From contig NZ_CP129016.1 of assembly GCF_020524085.2 (NCBI RefSeq), forward strand, positions 3,032,001 through 3,096,000: a stretch of 64,000 nucleotides of DNA, written 5' to 3'. The stretch is from Halobacillus litoralis. GTDB lineage: Bacteria; Bacillota; Bacilli; Bacillales; Halobacillaceae. The first letter of the stretch is position 1. Each line of letters opens with the position of its first letter. The position numbers were made by a program, and so were the translations under genes. Shown here piece after piece: positions 28,606 to 37,216 of this stretch. The notes below the pieces were generated by a model, which did not search any database, was not told the origin of the DNA, and saw only the letters and a list, made by a program, of their open reading frames with translations.

Positions 28606-29370
28606 TTAAAGCAGATCTTTTACAGGGGCAAATGTTTTTCTATGAACTGGGGAGGGCCCATAAGCTTTTAATGCTTCCACGTGTGGCTTTGTTCCATATC
28701 CCTGGTTATTACGGAATTGATAAACCGGATACTGCTCATCTAATTCTGCCATCATCCGGTCCCTCGTCACCTTGGCGATTACACTAGCAGCAGCGATTGA
28801 AACACTTCTCTCGTCCCCTTTAATAAGTTTTGTTTGAGGACTTCGTATCGCGTCCAATTCCATCGCATCAATCAGCAAATGCTCCGGTTGGCCAGAAAGA
28901 TTTTCGACAGCTCTCTGCATGGCAAGTTTTGTTGCTTGATAGATGTTGATTTGATCAATCTCTTCATTTGTGACAATCCCTATACCCCAGTCAGCATCTG
29001 CTTTGATCCGATCAAAGTAGGCTTCACGACTTTTTAAAGAAAGTTTCTTCGAATCATTCAGTCCTTCTAAGTAATAATCACGAGGTAAAATGACAGCACC
29101 TGCCACGACAGGACCTGCAATCGGCCCTCGCCCAGCTTCGTCTATGCCTGCTACATCGGTAAAACCACGGTGAAAGAGATTTTCTTCAAACGTCATCATC
29201 ATCTCATACTGCCTTTTCAGCTCTTGTTTTTGCTTGATCTCCTTATCGTAACGTTTCATGAGCTGTTGGACACCTTTTCTGGAATCCTCTTTAAACACAG
29301 CTAACTCATGAGCGCTCAATTCATCGTCATTCAGTTTTTCTTTTACCTGGGCTACAGTCAATTGGGTCAT
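28606..29370 (-). CDS. rnhB: Ribonuclease HII
   Basis: RNase HII cuts RNA in RNA-DNA hybrids and removes misincorporated ribonucleotides. The catalytic core is clear: VAGIDEAGRGPIAGPVVAGAVIL (the DEAGRG acidic pair), LNDSKKLSLKSRE, LLIDAMELD and KGDERSVSIAAASVIAKVTRD. The Bacillus-type N-terminal extension (about 70 residues) is present. The ATG at 29370 gives 254 residues; the family is about 255. Confidence 0.97.
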   Translation of the reverse strand: MTQLTVAQVKEKLNDDELSAHELAVFKEDSRKGVQQLMKRYDKEIKQKQELKRQYEMMMTFEENLFHRGFTDVAGIDEAGRGPIAGPVVAGAVILPRDYYLEGLNDSKKLSLKSREAYFDRIKADADWGIGIVTNEEIDQINIYQATKLAMQRAVENLSGQPEHLLIDAMELDAIRSPQTKLIKGDERSVSIAAASVIAKVTRDRMMAELDEQYPVYQFRNNQGYGTKPHVEALKAYGPSPVHRKTFAPVKDLL

Positions 29371-29540
29371 GAAACATAAACCCTCCATTTCTTATCATAT
29401 CGGACGTTTGTCATCATTCTAAAATCAAATTTCACTTGTTTTTCTATCCCCATCACTTTTCATCCTTAGAGGTGTGTCCCTTAGGTGGCTGTCACATACA
29501 CCCCTCTATGATACTTCAGATGAATGGAAGAAATAACCTC

Positions 29541-29579
29541 ACAAAGAAAGCGCAAGGGGCAAGGGCCTCTTTGCGCTTT
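29541..29579 (-). terminator. Intrinsic terminator between rbgA and rnhB
   Basis: A hairpin with 9-bp arms AAAGCGCAA (29547-29555) and TTGCGCTTT (29571-29579) lies 4 nt beyond the rbgA stop codon. On the minus strand it is followed by a short U-containing stretch (CTTTG). It separates lepB-rbgA from rnhB. Confidence 0.75.
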
Positions 29580-29582
29580 GGT

Positions 29583-30428
29583 TTATGAGTCAGGGCGTTC
29601 AAGGGTAATCATTCCGAGCTTCCCTGTCCTTAAGTCTTGCAAAATAATATCAGATACTTTTTCAAAATTAATGCGGCCTCCACTTTCGAGGCAACCTCGT
29701 TTTTTCCCGATGGTCTCAAAAGCCTCCAACATGTCATCCACATTCTCAAGACTAAACCTCTCTTCAAGTCGATCCGGGTAGGATTGATGGAGGAAATTAA
29801 GGACATAAGCTGCTACATCTTCTTTAGGAAGGATTTGATCTTTAATCGTGCCAATCGCTGCTAAGCGATACCCCACTTCCTCTTCCTCAAATTTCGGCCA
29901 TAGAATCCCAGGTGTATCAAGCAATTCGAATTCTTTCTTCACCTTGATCCATTGTTGCTTCGTAGTAACGCCGGGTTTATCCCCTGTTTTAGCCATTTTC
30001 TTGTTAGCGAGTCTATTGATCAATGTAGACTTACCTACATTCGGGATTCCTATGATCATCGCCCGCGAAGCTCTTGGGCGGATGCCTTTCGCTTTAAGTT
30101 TGTCCATTTTTTCTTTGCCTAACTCTTTCGCTAGCTGGACAACTTTTTGCACATCCTGTTTGTGATTCGCTTCAATCTCCACGGCCGGAATTCCTTTTTC
30201 TTTAAAATGTTCAATCCATTCACTGGTGATTTGGGTGTCGGCGAGATCTTTTTTCATCAGCACCATCATTTTGGGCTTTTCTTGTAAAGTATTATGAAGC
30301 ATAGGGTTCTGAGAAGAGAGTGGTGCACGTGCATCAACGAGTTCAATGACAAAATCCACGAGCTTAAGCTTCTCAGCGACTTCCCTTTTTGCTTTGGCCA
30401 TATGGCCTGGGAACCATTGAATGGTCAT
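29583..30428 (-). CDS. rbgA: Ribosome biogenesis GTPase RbgA (YlqF)
   Basis: RbgA is a circularly permuted GTPase needed for late assembly of the 50S subunit. The permuted order is visible: the G4-like region (MVLMKKDLADTQ) comes first. Next is G1 (MIIGIPNVGKSTLINRLANK), then the switch region with TTKQQW and G3 (LLDTPGILWPKF). The N-terminus IQWFPGHMAKAKRE is typical. It is 281 residues, normal length, and follows lepB by 10 nt. Confidence 0.97.
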   Translation of the reverse strand: MTIQWFPGHMAKAKREVAEKLKLVDFVIELVDARAPLSSQNPMLHNTLQEKPKMMVLMKKDLADTQITSEWIEHFKEKGIPAVEIEANHKQDVQKVVQLAKELGKEKMDKLKAKGIRPRASRAMIIGIPNVGKSTLINRLANKKMAKTGDKPGVTTKQQWIKVKKEFELLDTPGILWPKFEEEEVGYRLAAIGTIKDQILPKEDVAAYVLNFLHQSYPDRLEERFSLENVDDMLEAFETIGKKRGCLESGGRINFEKVSDIILQDLRTGKLGMITLERPDS

Positions 30429-30438
30429 GTAGATCCTC

Positions 30439-30990
30439 CTAATTCACAAGCTGGATGCGATTTAATGGCCAGTAGGAAACAACAGCTTCCCCTACCATCT
30501 GGTCTTGATCAATCATGCCAAGCATCCGGCTGTCTGTCGAGTTGTTGCGGTTGTCGCCAAGTACGAACAATTGTCCTTCAGGCACTTCTTCGTACTCACC
30601 TGGTAAATTTTCCAAAGTGAAGTCATCAGTCAAAGGCCGGCTTCCGCTTAATTGTTGTTTTCTTTCATTTAGAAATGGCTCTTCCACAGGTTCTCCATTC
30701 ACATAGAGTTGATCATCTTCATAGGCAATATGATCTCCAGGAAGTCCAATCACGCGTTTAATATAGTCTTTACGTTCTGTTGCATGAAATACAACAACAT
30801 CAAAACGCTCCGGCGATCCAATCTTATAATTGAGCTTACTGACAATCAAGTGATCCCCGCTATGTAAGGTGGTCAACATGGAAGGCCCTTCAACGACGAC
30901 CGGTGCAAACAAGAACACTCTTACGATCACAGCCAAAACGCCGGCGATAAGAAATGCTTTCAACCAGTCCAACCATTGTTGTTTCATCAT
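30439..30990 (-). CDS. lepB: Type I signal peptidase
   Basis: This protein of about 183 residues has one N-terminal membrane helix (residues about 9-29) and an extracytoplasmic catalytic domain. It has the catalytic Ser in VEGPSMLTTL and the catalytic Lys in DYIKRVIGLPGD. The later box is FVLGDNRNNSTDSR. It removes signal peptides from secreted proteins. It resembles B. subtilis SipS/SipT. Two adjacent ATGs (30990 and 30987) follow GAAGGG; either may be used. Confidence 0.94.
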   Translation of the reverse strand: MMKQQWLDWLKAFLIAGVLAVIVRVFLFAPVVVEGPSMLTTLHSGDHLIVSKLNYKIGSPERFDVVVFHATERKDYIKRVIGLPGDHIAYEDDQLYVNGEPVEEPFLNERKQQLSGSRPLTDDFTLENLPGEYEEVPEGQLFVLGDNRNNSTDSRMLGMIDQDQMVGEAVVSYWPLNRIQLVN

Positions 30991-31274
30991 TATCCCTTCT
31001 TCCTTGAATGAAGGAGTCTGGAGCGGCAAAACCATAGTGTACGGGCTGTAGTAGGCACAACCTTTTTTAAAATATATGGTTACAATTGCTGCTAAACGCT
31101 CTCATGTTTTATCTTCGTCTTTCAAATCATATCATAAAATTCTTTACCCTTGTTTCTATTTCCGTTTAGTCCCCTATGGTTGAAAACTCAGTTCTGTGAT
31201 GTTTGTGTGCGTTTAAGGGCTCTTGGAAATCTATGAAACGGGAACTTTATTTTTGTGAAACCTCTAGATAAGTA

Positions 31275-31307
31275 GAAAAAAGGAGCTTGGCATCGCAAGC
31301 TCCTTTT
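31275..31307 (-). terminator. Intrinsic terminator of rplS
   Basis: The hairpin AGGAGCTTG/CAAGCTCCT lies at 31281-31304, followed on the minus strand by T6. It sits about 10 nt after the rplS stop codon and ends the rRNA/tRNA-processing and ribosomal protein operon. Confidence 0.93.
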
Positions 31308-31315
31308 GACTGAAA

Positions 31316-31660
31316 TTAGATAATTTCTTTAATACGTGCAGCTTTACCGCGTAGGTTACGCAAGTAGTAAAGTTTCGCACGACGTACTTTACCACGACGA
31401 GAACGCTCAATCTTAGCGATACGTGGAGAATGAACTGGGAATGTACGCTCAACACCTGTACCGTAAGTAATCTTACGAACAGTGAATGTTTCGCTGATTC
31501 CGCCGTTCTGACGCTTGATGACAACACCTTCGAATACCTGGATACGTTCACGTGTGCCTTCGACAACTTTCACGTGTACTTTTACAGTATCACCAGGACG
31601 GAAATCTGGGTGATCCGTACGAAGTTGTTCTTTTGTAATGTCATGAATCAATTGTTGCAT
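31316..31660 (-). CDS. rplS: 50S ribosomal protein L19
   Basis: The sequence [22 protein letters not shown], then [42 protein letters not shown] and [26 protein letters not shown] (in parts) is L19 throughout. The ATG at 31660 (114 residues) lies 8 nt after AAGGAG; the GTG at 31669 overlaps that site. L19 lies at the 30S-50S interface. It follows trmD but has its own promoter and leader. Confidence 0.98.
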   Translation of the reverse strand: MQQLIHDITKEQLRTDHPDFRPGDTVKVHVKVVEGTRERIQVFEGVVIKRQNGGISETFTVRKITYGTGVERTFPVHSPRIAKIERSRRGKVRRAKLYYLRNLRGKAARIKEII

Positions 31661-31747
31661 GATTTTCACTCCTTTTTAACTAATGCTCTTGTCTTCTAAG
31701 AGGCAGCGGAACATCGTTTTCCACTTAAACCGTACGTTTAAGCACAA
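31661..31747 (-). ncRNA. Candidate ribosomal L19 leader RNA
   Basis: The 5' untranslated region of rplS contains GTGCTTAAACGTACGGTTTAAG, which can form a stem. It also has GTGGAAAACGATGTTCCGCTGCC, with GTGGAA/TTCCGC complementarity. It resembles, from memory, the L19 leader family of Firmicutes, in which L19 may bind its own message. I could not run a covariance model. Confidence 0.45.
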
Positions 31748-31752
31748 AATTT

Positions 31753-31781
31753 AATATACCATATCTAGAGACAAACATCAA
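31753..31781 (-). promoter_or_regulatory. Candidate SigA promoter of rplS
   Basis: On the minus strand TTGATG (31776-31781) and TATATT (31753-31758) are 17 nt apart, just after the trmD stop codon. It would produce the leader RNA in front of rplS. Confidence 0.55.
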
Positions 31782-31787
31782 CAATAC

Positions 31788-32519
31788 TCAGCTATTTTTC
31801 CACTCTTCCAACCACGATTGTTCTTTAGCCGATAATTCTCTTCCTTCGAGCAGATCCGGTCTTCTTTCGAAAGTACGCTTCAATGACTGATAGTGACGCC
31901 ACTCATCAATTTTGGCATGATTCCCTGATAAGAGGACATCCGGTACTTTGCGCCCTCGAAAATCAGCCGGTCTCGTATAATGGGGATGCTCTAGCAAACC
32001 GTTTGAGAAAGAGTCCATCGGTGCCGACTGTTCATTTCCGAGAACCCCCGGAAGAAGACGAACAACAGAATCGATGACCACCATGGCACCGAGCTCTCCA
32101 CCAGTAAGGACATAATCACCGATGGAAATTTCATCGGTCACCAATTCCTGTCTGATCCGTTCATCATATCCTTCATAATGGCCGCAAATAAAGACAAGAT
32201 GATCTTCTTCGGAAAGTTCTTCCGCTTTTTGCTGGGAGTAGGGTTCTCCCTGCGGGCAAAGAAGCACGACACGTGGAGGTTTTTCCGCTGAATCTTTGAT
32301 GGACTGAATGCTGTCAAAGATGGGCTGCGGGGATAGAACAAGCCCCGCTCCTCCACCATAAGGGTAATCATCAACTTTATTGTGCTTGTTTTCAGTGTAA
32401 TCACGGAAATTGACATACTGATGTGAAAAGGCGCCTTGTTCCTGAGCACGCTTCATGATGGAATTCTGCAGTACACCATCAAACATTTCTGGAAAAAGTG
32501 TCAGAATATCAATATGCAT
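31788..32519 (-). CDS. trmD: tRNA (guanine-N1)-methyltransferase TrmD
   Basis: TrmD methylates G37 of tRNAs and prevents +1 frameshifting. The 243-residue protein has the SPOUT trefoil-knot sequences [57 protein letters not shown] (in parts: [10 protein letters not shown]) and the C-terminal [15 protein letters not shown]. The start overlaps the end of rimM by 1 nt (32519). Confidence 0.97.
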   Translation of the reverse strand: MHIDILTLFPEMFDGVLQNSIMKRAQEQGAFSHQYVNFRDYTENKHNKVDDYPYGGGAGLVLSPQPIFDSIQSIKDSAEKPPRVVLLCPQGEPYSQQKAEELSEEDHLVFICGHYEGYDERIRQELVTDEISIGDYVLTGGELGAMVVIDSVVRLLPGVLGNEQSAPMDSFSNGLLEHPHYTRPADFRGRKVPDVLLSGNHAKIDEWRHYQSLKRTFERRPDLLEGRELSAKEQSWLEEWKNS

Positions 32520-33034
32520 TAGTCTAGCAGCCCCTCTATTGGATCGATGATGATTGTCTTCCGCTCCGTATCCACTTCTTTAACGACAGGTTCGATATAC
32601 GGAATGAGAACATCCGGTTGATTTTTCCGCTTCACAACCCAAACGTCATTCGCGCCAGGAGTAAGAATTTCTTTGATTTCACCTAATTCTTCCCCTGACT
32701 CTAAAAATACGGTACACCCGATGATTTCATAAAAATAGAATTCATGGTCACCAAGCTCTTCTTGATGCTCTTCTGATACCATCAGCTTTCCATTCTTGTA
32801 TCCTTCGACATCATTAATCGTAGGATGATCTTCGAAGCTTACAAGGTCGAAACCTTTATGAATTCGGTGTGTTCGAATTACGAGTGGCTTCGGATCCTTT
32901 TTATCACTTACCCAATACAAAAGCTGACCTGGTTCGAAACGTTCATCAAAATCTGTAACGCGATGAACTTTCACTTCTCCTTTGATGCCATGTGTGTTAA
33001 TAATTTTACCAACATTGAATAACTGTTTCTCCAT
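32519..33034 (-). CDS. rimM: 16S rRNA processing protein RimM
   Basis: RimM binds S19 and assists maturation of the 30S head. The N-terminal RimM domain has [24 protein letters not shown], and the C-terminal PRC-barrel has [30 protein letters not shown]. The ATG at 33034 gives 171 residues; upstream in-frame codons resemble nothing. It sits between ylqD and trmD. Confidence 0.95.
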   Translation of the reverse strand: MEKQLFNVGKIINTHGIKGEVKVHRVTDFDERFEPGQLLYWVSDKKDPKPLVIRTHRIHKGFDLVSFEDHPTINDVEGYKNGKLMVSEEHQEELGDHEFYFYEIIGCTVFLESGEELGEIKEILTPGANDVWVVKRKNQPDVLIPYIEPVVKEVDTERKTIIIDPIEGLLD

Positions 33035-33042
33035 GAATGCAA

Positions 33043-33429
33043 TTACCTCGCTCGTATGACTTTTCCGTCTTCCACGACGATTTCTCGATCCTGAATGACT
33101 TCTTCCCATTGATCGCCTTCTTCAACTTCAATCAGCGCCTGTACTTCGTCCGTTTCAAGCTCACTTCCATCAGGCAGGATATCCAATTGTCTGCGCTGAT
33201 ATTCAAGCCACTTCAGTTGATCTTTTCTGCGCCCGATTTCCTTTGAAAACCGGCGCTCCACTTCCTGTCTTGAGACCCCGGGCTTGCGTTCCAATTTTTT
33301 CTGCTCAAAGGAAAGCTGCCTGCATTCCCGGTCCAGACGTTGATATCTTTCATCGAACTTTCCCTTAATCTGCGCACGACTCGTCTCTGTCAAAATCTGT
33401 TTGACAGGTACTGTTCGGATGATCTGCAT
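33043..33429 (-). CDS. ylqD: YlqD family protein
   Basis: This hydrophilic protein of about 128 residues starts MQIIRTVPVKQILTETSRAQ and has a long, highly charged helical middle (ERYQRLDRECRQLSFEQKKLE). It ends with a small domain (QALIEVEEGDQWEEVIQDREIVVEDGKVIRAR). The position between khpA and rimM and the start sequence identify it as YlqD. Its function is unknown. The ATG at 33429 is the family start; the frame extends upstream without similarity. Confidence 0.88.
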   Translation of the reverse strand: MQIIRTVPVKQILTETSRAQIKGKFDERYQRLDRECRQLSFEQKKLERKPGVSRQEVERRFSKEIGRRKDQLKWLEYQRRQLDILPDGSELETDEVQALIEVEEGDQWEEVIQDREIVVEDGKVIRAR

Positions 33430-33520
33430 CTTTTCGCCCGCCCCTCTGCCGTTCCTTGAGAATAGTAAAAAAGGGAAAAGGTTTCCCTTCTCCCTTCTTA
33501 CACCAATAAAATTAGTTCTC

Positions 33521-33748
33521 TTACATGATATCCAAATAGATTCGTTTTTCAGAATCTGAACCTGCCGCATAAACGACAGTCCGAATCGCTTTCGCAATCC
33601 GCCCGTTCTTACCGATTACTTTCCCTACATCATCCGGGTGGACCGTAAGATGATAAACCACTTTGTGATCTTCTTCTTTCTCATCCACCACGATGTCATC
33701 TGGATAATCGACAAGCGGAGTTACGATCGTTTCGATCAAGGTTTTCAT
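33521..33748 (-). CDS. khpA: KH-domain RNA-binding protein KhpA (YlqC)
   Basis: The 75-residue protein is one KH domain with the GXXG loop in VIGKNGRIAKAIRTVVYAAGS. The N-terminus is LIETIVTPLVDYPDDI. KhpA forms a pair with KhpB and affects RNA metabolism and cell division in Firmicutes. It lies between rpsP and ylqD, its usual place. Confidence 0.95.
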   Translation of the reverse strand: MKTLIETIVTPLVDYPDDIVVDEKEEDHKVVYHLTVHPDDVGKVIGKNGRIAKAIRTVVYAAGSDSEKRIYLDIM

Positions 33749-33770
33749 GGAATCACCACTACTTTATGAT

Positions 33771-34040
33771 TTATTGGTTTTTCTTATCGTGGAACTGCTT
33801 CATGATGCCTTCGTTAGAGAATAGGTTACGAACAGTGTCGCTTGGCTTCGCGCCGTTTGACATCCAGTCGATCGCTTTCTCAGCATCAAGTTTAACCTCT
33901 ACAGGGTTAGCAACTGGGTTATATGTTCCGATTTGCTCGATGATACGTCCATCACGAGGAGAACGAGAATCAGCAACTACTACACGATAAAATGGGTTAC
34001 GCTTAGATCCCATACGTTTTAGGCGAATTTTTACTGCCAT
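33771..34040 (-). CDS. rpsP: 30S ribosomal protein S16
   Basis: The sequence [47 protein letters not shown] and [18 protein letters not shown] is S16 throughout (89 residues). The ATG at 34040 follows GGAGG by about 9 nt; a 3-codon longer frame lacks a good start. It lies between ffh and khpA. Confidence 0.98.
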   Translation of the reverse strand: MAVKIRLKRMGSKRNPFYRVVVADSRSPRDGRIIEQIGTYNPVANPVEVKLDAEKAIDWMSNGAKPSDTVRNLFSNEGIMKQFHDKKNQ

Positions 34041-34124
34041 TTTTAACAACCTCCAAATTTCTTTAATGTTTCACACAGATTTAGATTTTAGCAGAACTTC
34101 AAGGGTGTGTAAAGGTTTTTTCCA

Positions 34125-35465
34125 TTACATAAAAGGAAATTTCATTCCTTTGCCTTTTTTCCCTTTGGTATTGCTCATTTGTTTCATCATTTTCTTCATT
34201 TCTTCAAACTGCTTCAACAGTCTGTTGACCTCTGAGACAGAGGTTCCTGAACCTTTAGCAATCCGCTTCTTACGGCTTGCATTCATCACAGAAGGGTCCT
34301 GTCGTTCATTTTTTGTCATTGATTGGATAATCGCTTCAACATGAACGATCTGCTTGTCATCGAAGGACACATTCTGAAGACCTTTCATTTTGTTCGCACC
34401 AGGAATCATGTTCAAAATTTCATCCAGTGGTCCCATGTTCTTCACTTGCTCCATCTGTTCAAGGAAATCCTCAAAAGTAAAGGACGCATTACGCATTTTC
34501 GACTCCAGCTCTTTCGCCTGTTTCTCATCGACTTGCGTTTGTGCTTTTTCAATTAATGTAAGCATGTCGCCCATTCCAAGGATTCTTGAGGCCATACGCT
34601 CGGGGTGGAAGGTCTCAAGCTGGTCGAGCTTTTCCCCCATACCCGCGAATTTAATCGGTTTACCTGTCACAGCTTTGATGGATAATGCAGCACCACCACG
34701 GGTATCTCCATCTAGTTTTGTGAGAAGCACACCGGTGACGTCAAGCTGCTCATCGAAGCTCTCTGCAACATTCACCGCATCCTGCCCCGTCATAGCATCG
34801 ACAACAAGGAAGATTTCATCAGGGTTGACGGCTTCCTTAATCTCTTGCAATTCACCCATCAAGTCGCCATCAATATGCAAACGGCCAGCGGTATCGATGA
34901 GCACATAATCATGGTGCTCCTCTTTGGCCTTGGCAACCGCATTTTTGGCAATATCGACAGGATTCGCTTCGGTGCCTTCCTCATGGACAGGCATATCCAG
35001 CTGTTTACCAAGTGTCTGTAATTGCTGGATGGCAGCTGGTCGGTAAACATCGGCTCCTACGAGTAACGGCTTCCTGTTGTAGCTTTTGCGCAACAGGTTC
35101 GCAAGCTTACCGGTCGTCGTCGTTTTACCTGCACCCTGTAAGCCGACCATCATGATGACCGTCGGAGGACGCTTGGCGACAGCGATTTTACTTTCATCGC
35201 CACCCATTAGCTCTGTGAGCTCTTCTTTAACAACTTTGATGACCTGCTGTCCAGGGGTCAGGCTTTCCATGACCTCCTGACCGACGGCACGTTCACGTAC
35301 GCGCTTCACAAAATCTTTAACGACTTTAAAGTTTACATCGGCCTCAAGGAGGGCGAGACGGACCTCCCTGGTCATCTCTTTTACGTCTTGTTCGTCTACC
35401 TTCCCTTTGCCTTTGATTTTCTTGATCGTTTCCTGCAAACGGTCGGATAAACCCTCAAATGCCAT
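34125..35465 (-). CDS. ffh: Signal recognition particle protein Ffh
   Basis: Ffh binds 4.5S-like RNA and signal sequences and targets ribosomes to FtsY. The 446-residue protein has the N domain and the G domain with GLQGAGKTTTTGKLA (Walker A), DTAGRLHID, TKLDGDTRGGAALS and GMGEKLDQLETF. A Met-rich M domain follows, with RIAKGSGTSVSEVNRLLKQFEEMKKMMKQM. It is downstream of ylxM and upstream of rpsP. Confidence 0.98.
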   Translation of the reverse strand: MAFEGLSDRLQETIKKIKGKGKVDEQDVKEMTREVRLALLEADVNFKVVKDFVKRVRERAVGQEVMESLTPGQQVIKVVKEELTELMGGDESKIAVAKRPPTVIMMVGLQGAGKTTTTGKLANLLRKSYNRKPLLVGADVYRPAAIQQLQTLGKQLDMPVHEEGTEANPVDIAKNAVAKAKEEHHDYVLIDTAGRLHIDGDLMGELQEIKEAVNPDEIFLVVDAMTGQDAVNVAESFDEQLDVTGVLLTKLDGDTRGGAALSIKAVTGKPIKFAGMGEKLDQLETFHPERMASRILGMGDMLTLIEKAQTQVDEKQAKELESKMRNASFTFEDFLEQMEQVKNMGPLDEILNMIPGANKMKGLQNVSFDDKQIVHVEAIIQSMTKNERQDPSVMNASRKKRIAKGSGTSVSEVNRLLKQFEEMKKMMKQMSNTKGKKGKGMKFPFM

Positions 35466-35478
35466 CGAAGATCCCCTC

Positions 35479-35808
35479 CTATTCTAATTCTTGTAATTCG
35501 TGCAGCCATGATTCATAAGGGGCTGGCAGCTCGTCTTTTTTAAACTGAGCTTCCATCTCCTTAATCACTTTCTGGCGTTTTTCAAACTTCCCATATAGAT
35601 GAAGCTTTTTTTCATATTCTTCAAGCATCGTCTCTGTCCGGCGAATATTATCGTACACCGCTTGTCGTGAGACATCAAAGGTTTCCGATATTTCACCAAG
35701 AGAGTAATCTTCGAGATAGTATAACTCCATGTAATTTCTTTGCTTAGGAGTCAACAACGATTGATAGAAATCAAAGAGATAATTAATTCGTGTCGTTTTT
35801 TCAAGCAT
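35479..35808 (-). CDS. ylxM: YlxM, putative helix-turn-helix component of the SRP pathway
   Basis: The 109-residue protein has a sigma-70 region 4-like helix-turn-helix: [49 protein letters not shown] (in parts: [19 protein letters not shown]). It is the UPF0122 family protein always located between ftsY and ffh, with 13 nt to ffh. In streptococci it is linked to SRP function. Confidence 0.94.
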   Translation of the reverse strand: MLEKTTRINYLFDFYQSLLTPKQRNYMELYYLEDYSLGEISETFDVSRQAVYDNIRRTETMLEEYEKKLHLYGKFEKRQKVIKEMEAQFKKDELPAPYESWLHELQELE

Positions 35809-35883
35809 GCTTGAAGCACTCCTTGTTAAGTGAAATACCTTTACACATAAATACTAAAGGAACATGTACCTACATGTCAAGGC

Positions 35884-37203
35884 TTAAGAAAGTTCTTCTT
35901 CTTCCTCATACTCTTCAATCATATCTGCAAACAGTCCATAAACAAAGGCATGAGCATCAAAGGCTTCAAGATCGGTCACTTTTTCACCAAGGCCGACAAG
36001 TTTCACCGGGATTTCCAATTCATTTCGAATCGCAAGAACAATCCCGCCTTTCGCTGTTCCATCCAGTTTTGATAGGACAATGCCGGATACATCCGTTGCT
36101 TCGGAGAATGTTTTCGCCTGGCTCATAGCATTTTGCCCTGTTGTAGCATCGAGGACAAGGAGAACTTCATGAGGAGCACCAGGGACTTCACGCTCAATCA
36201 CACGTTTCACTTTGGAAAGTTCGTTCATCAGGTTCACTTTATTTTGCAGACGCCCGGCAGTATCACAAATGAGAACATCCGCATTCTTCGATTTTGCCGA
36301 CTGGATGCCATCGTAAATGACAGCAGCTGGGTCGCTTCCTTCACTATGCTTTGTAACATTCACACCAACACGTTTGCCCCACTCTTCCAGTTGTTCTATC
36401 GCACCTGCACGGAACGTATCTCCTGCGGCAAGTGTGACGTTCTTACCTTCGCTTTTCAGTCGGTGGGCGAGTTTACCGATGGTCGTCGTTTTCCCTACCC
36501 CATTCACACCAACAAACAGGTAGACTGTCAAACCATCTGGGTTTTCATTCAACCCTTCGATCTCTTCAGCCCGGTCATCACCATAGTAGATTTCTACAAG
36601 CTTTTCGGAAATGATTTCTTTTACTTTTTGAGGGTCCTGAACGTTCCTGCGCTTCACTTCCATCTCAAGCTCCTCAATCATTTCCATCACGGTCGTAACC
36701 CCGACATCAGCAGAGATCAACACTTCTTCAAGTTCTTCGAAGAAGTCTTCATCAACGGTCCGGTAGCGTGCGACGAGATCATTGATCTTAGTCGAGAATG
36801 AATTCCTCGTTTTAGCCAGACCCATTTTAAACTTGGAGGCAATCGAAACTTTTTCATCCTCTTCATGGCTCTCTAGATGATCATCTTCTGTCATAGATTC
36901 ATCACGAGCTACTACATTCTCCTCGTCATCATCAAACACAGATGATTCTACAGACTCTTCTTCTTCCACTTCTGGTTCAGCTGCGTCTTCTCCATCCAAG
37001 GAGTCTTCCGTTTCTGGTATTTCTGTTTCTCCCTGAAGGTCTGTCACCTCTGGATCTGCACTATCTGAGAGTGGTGCATCCGATTCCAGAGAATCTTCCC
37101 TATCGTCAGAATCCTCTGTTTCATGGACCTGCTGTTCCTCTTTTTCTTCTTCCGACTCAGGACCTTTCACGAATTTTTCTTTCAGTTTCTTAAAAAAACT
37201 CAT
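35884..37203 (-). CDS. ftsY: SRP receptor GTPase FtsY
   Basis: The first 115 or so residues form a very acidic, Glu/Asp/Ser-rich region, longer than in B. subtilis (which has 329 residues; this has 439). The NG domain follows, with FVGVNGVGKTTTIGKLAHRL, AAGDTFRAGAIEQLEEW, DTAGRLQNKVNLMNEL and LSKLDGTAKGGIVLAI. FtsY receives the SRP-ribosome complex at the membrane. The acidic domain is common in halophilic relatives. It follows smc by 13 nt. Confidence 0.97.
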   Translation of the reverse strand: MSFFKKLKEKFVKGPESEEEKEEQQVHETEDSDDREDSLESDAPLSDSADPEVTDLQGETEIPETEDSLDGEDAAEPEVEEEESVESSVFDDDEENVVARDESMTEDDHLESHEEDEKVSIASKFKMGLAKTRNSFSTKINDLVARYRTVDEDFFEELEEVLISADVGVTTVMEMIEELEMEVKRRNVQDPQKVKEIISEKLVEIYYGDDRAEEIEGLNENPDGLTVYLFVGVNGVGKTTTIGKLAHRLKSEGKNVTLAAGDTFRAGAIEQLEEWGKRVGVNVTKHSEGSDPAAVIYDGIQSAKSKNADVLICDTAGRLQNKVNLMNELSKVKRVIEREVPGAPHEVLLVLDATTGQNAMSQAKTFSEATDVSGIVLSKLDGTAKGGIVLAIRNELEIPVKLVGLGEKVTDLEAFDAHAFVYGLFADMIEEYEEEEELS

Positions 37204-37216
37204 CGACTCATCCTTC

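Noticed and set aside
36133..36801. 222-codon plus-strand open frame inside ftsY
   Set aside because: It is complementary to the conserved FtsY NG domain; composition (Phe, His, Cys-rich) is that of an antisense shadow.
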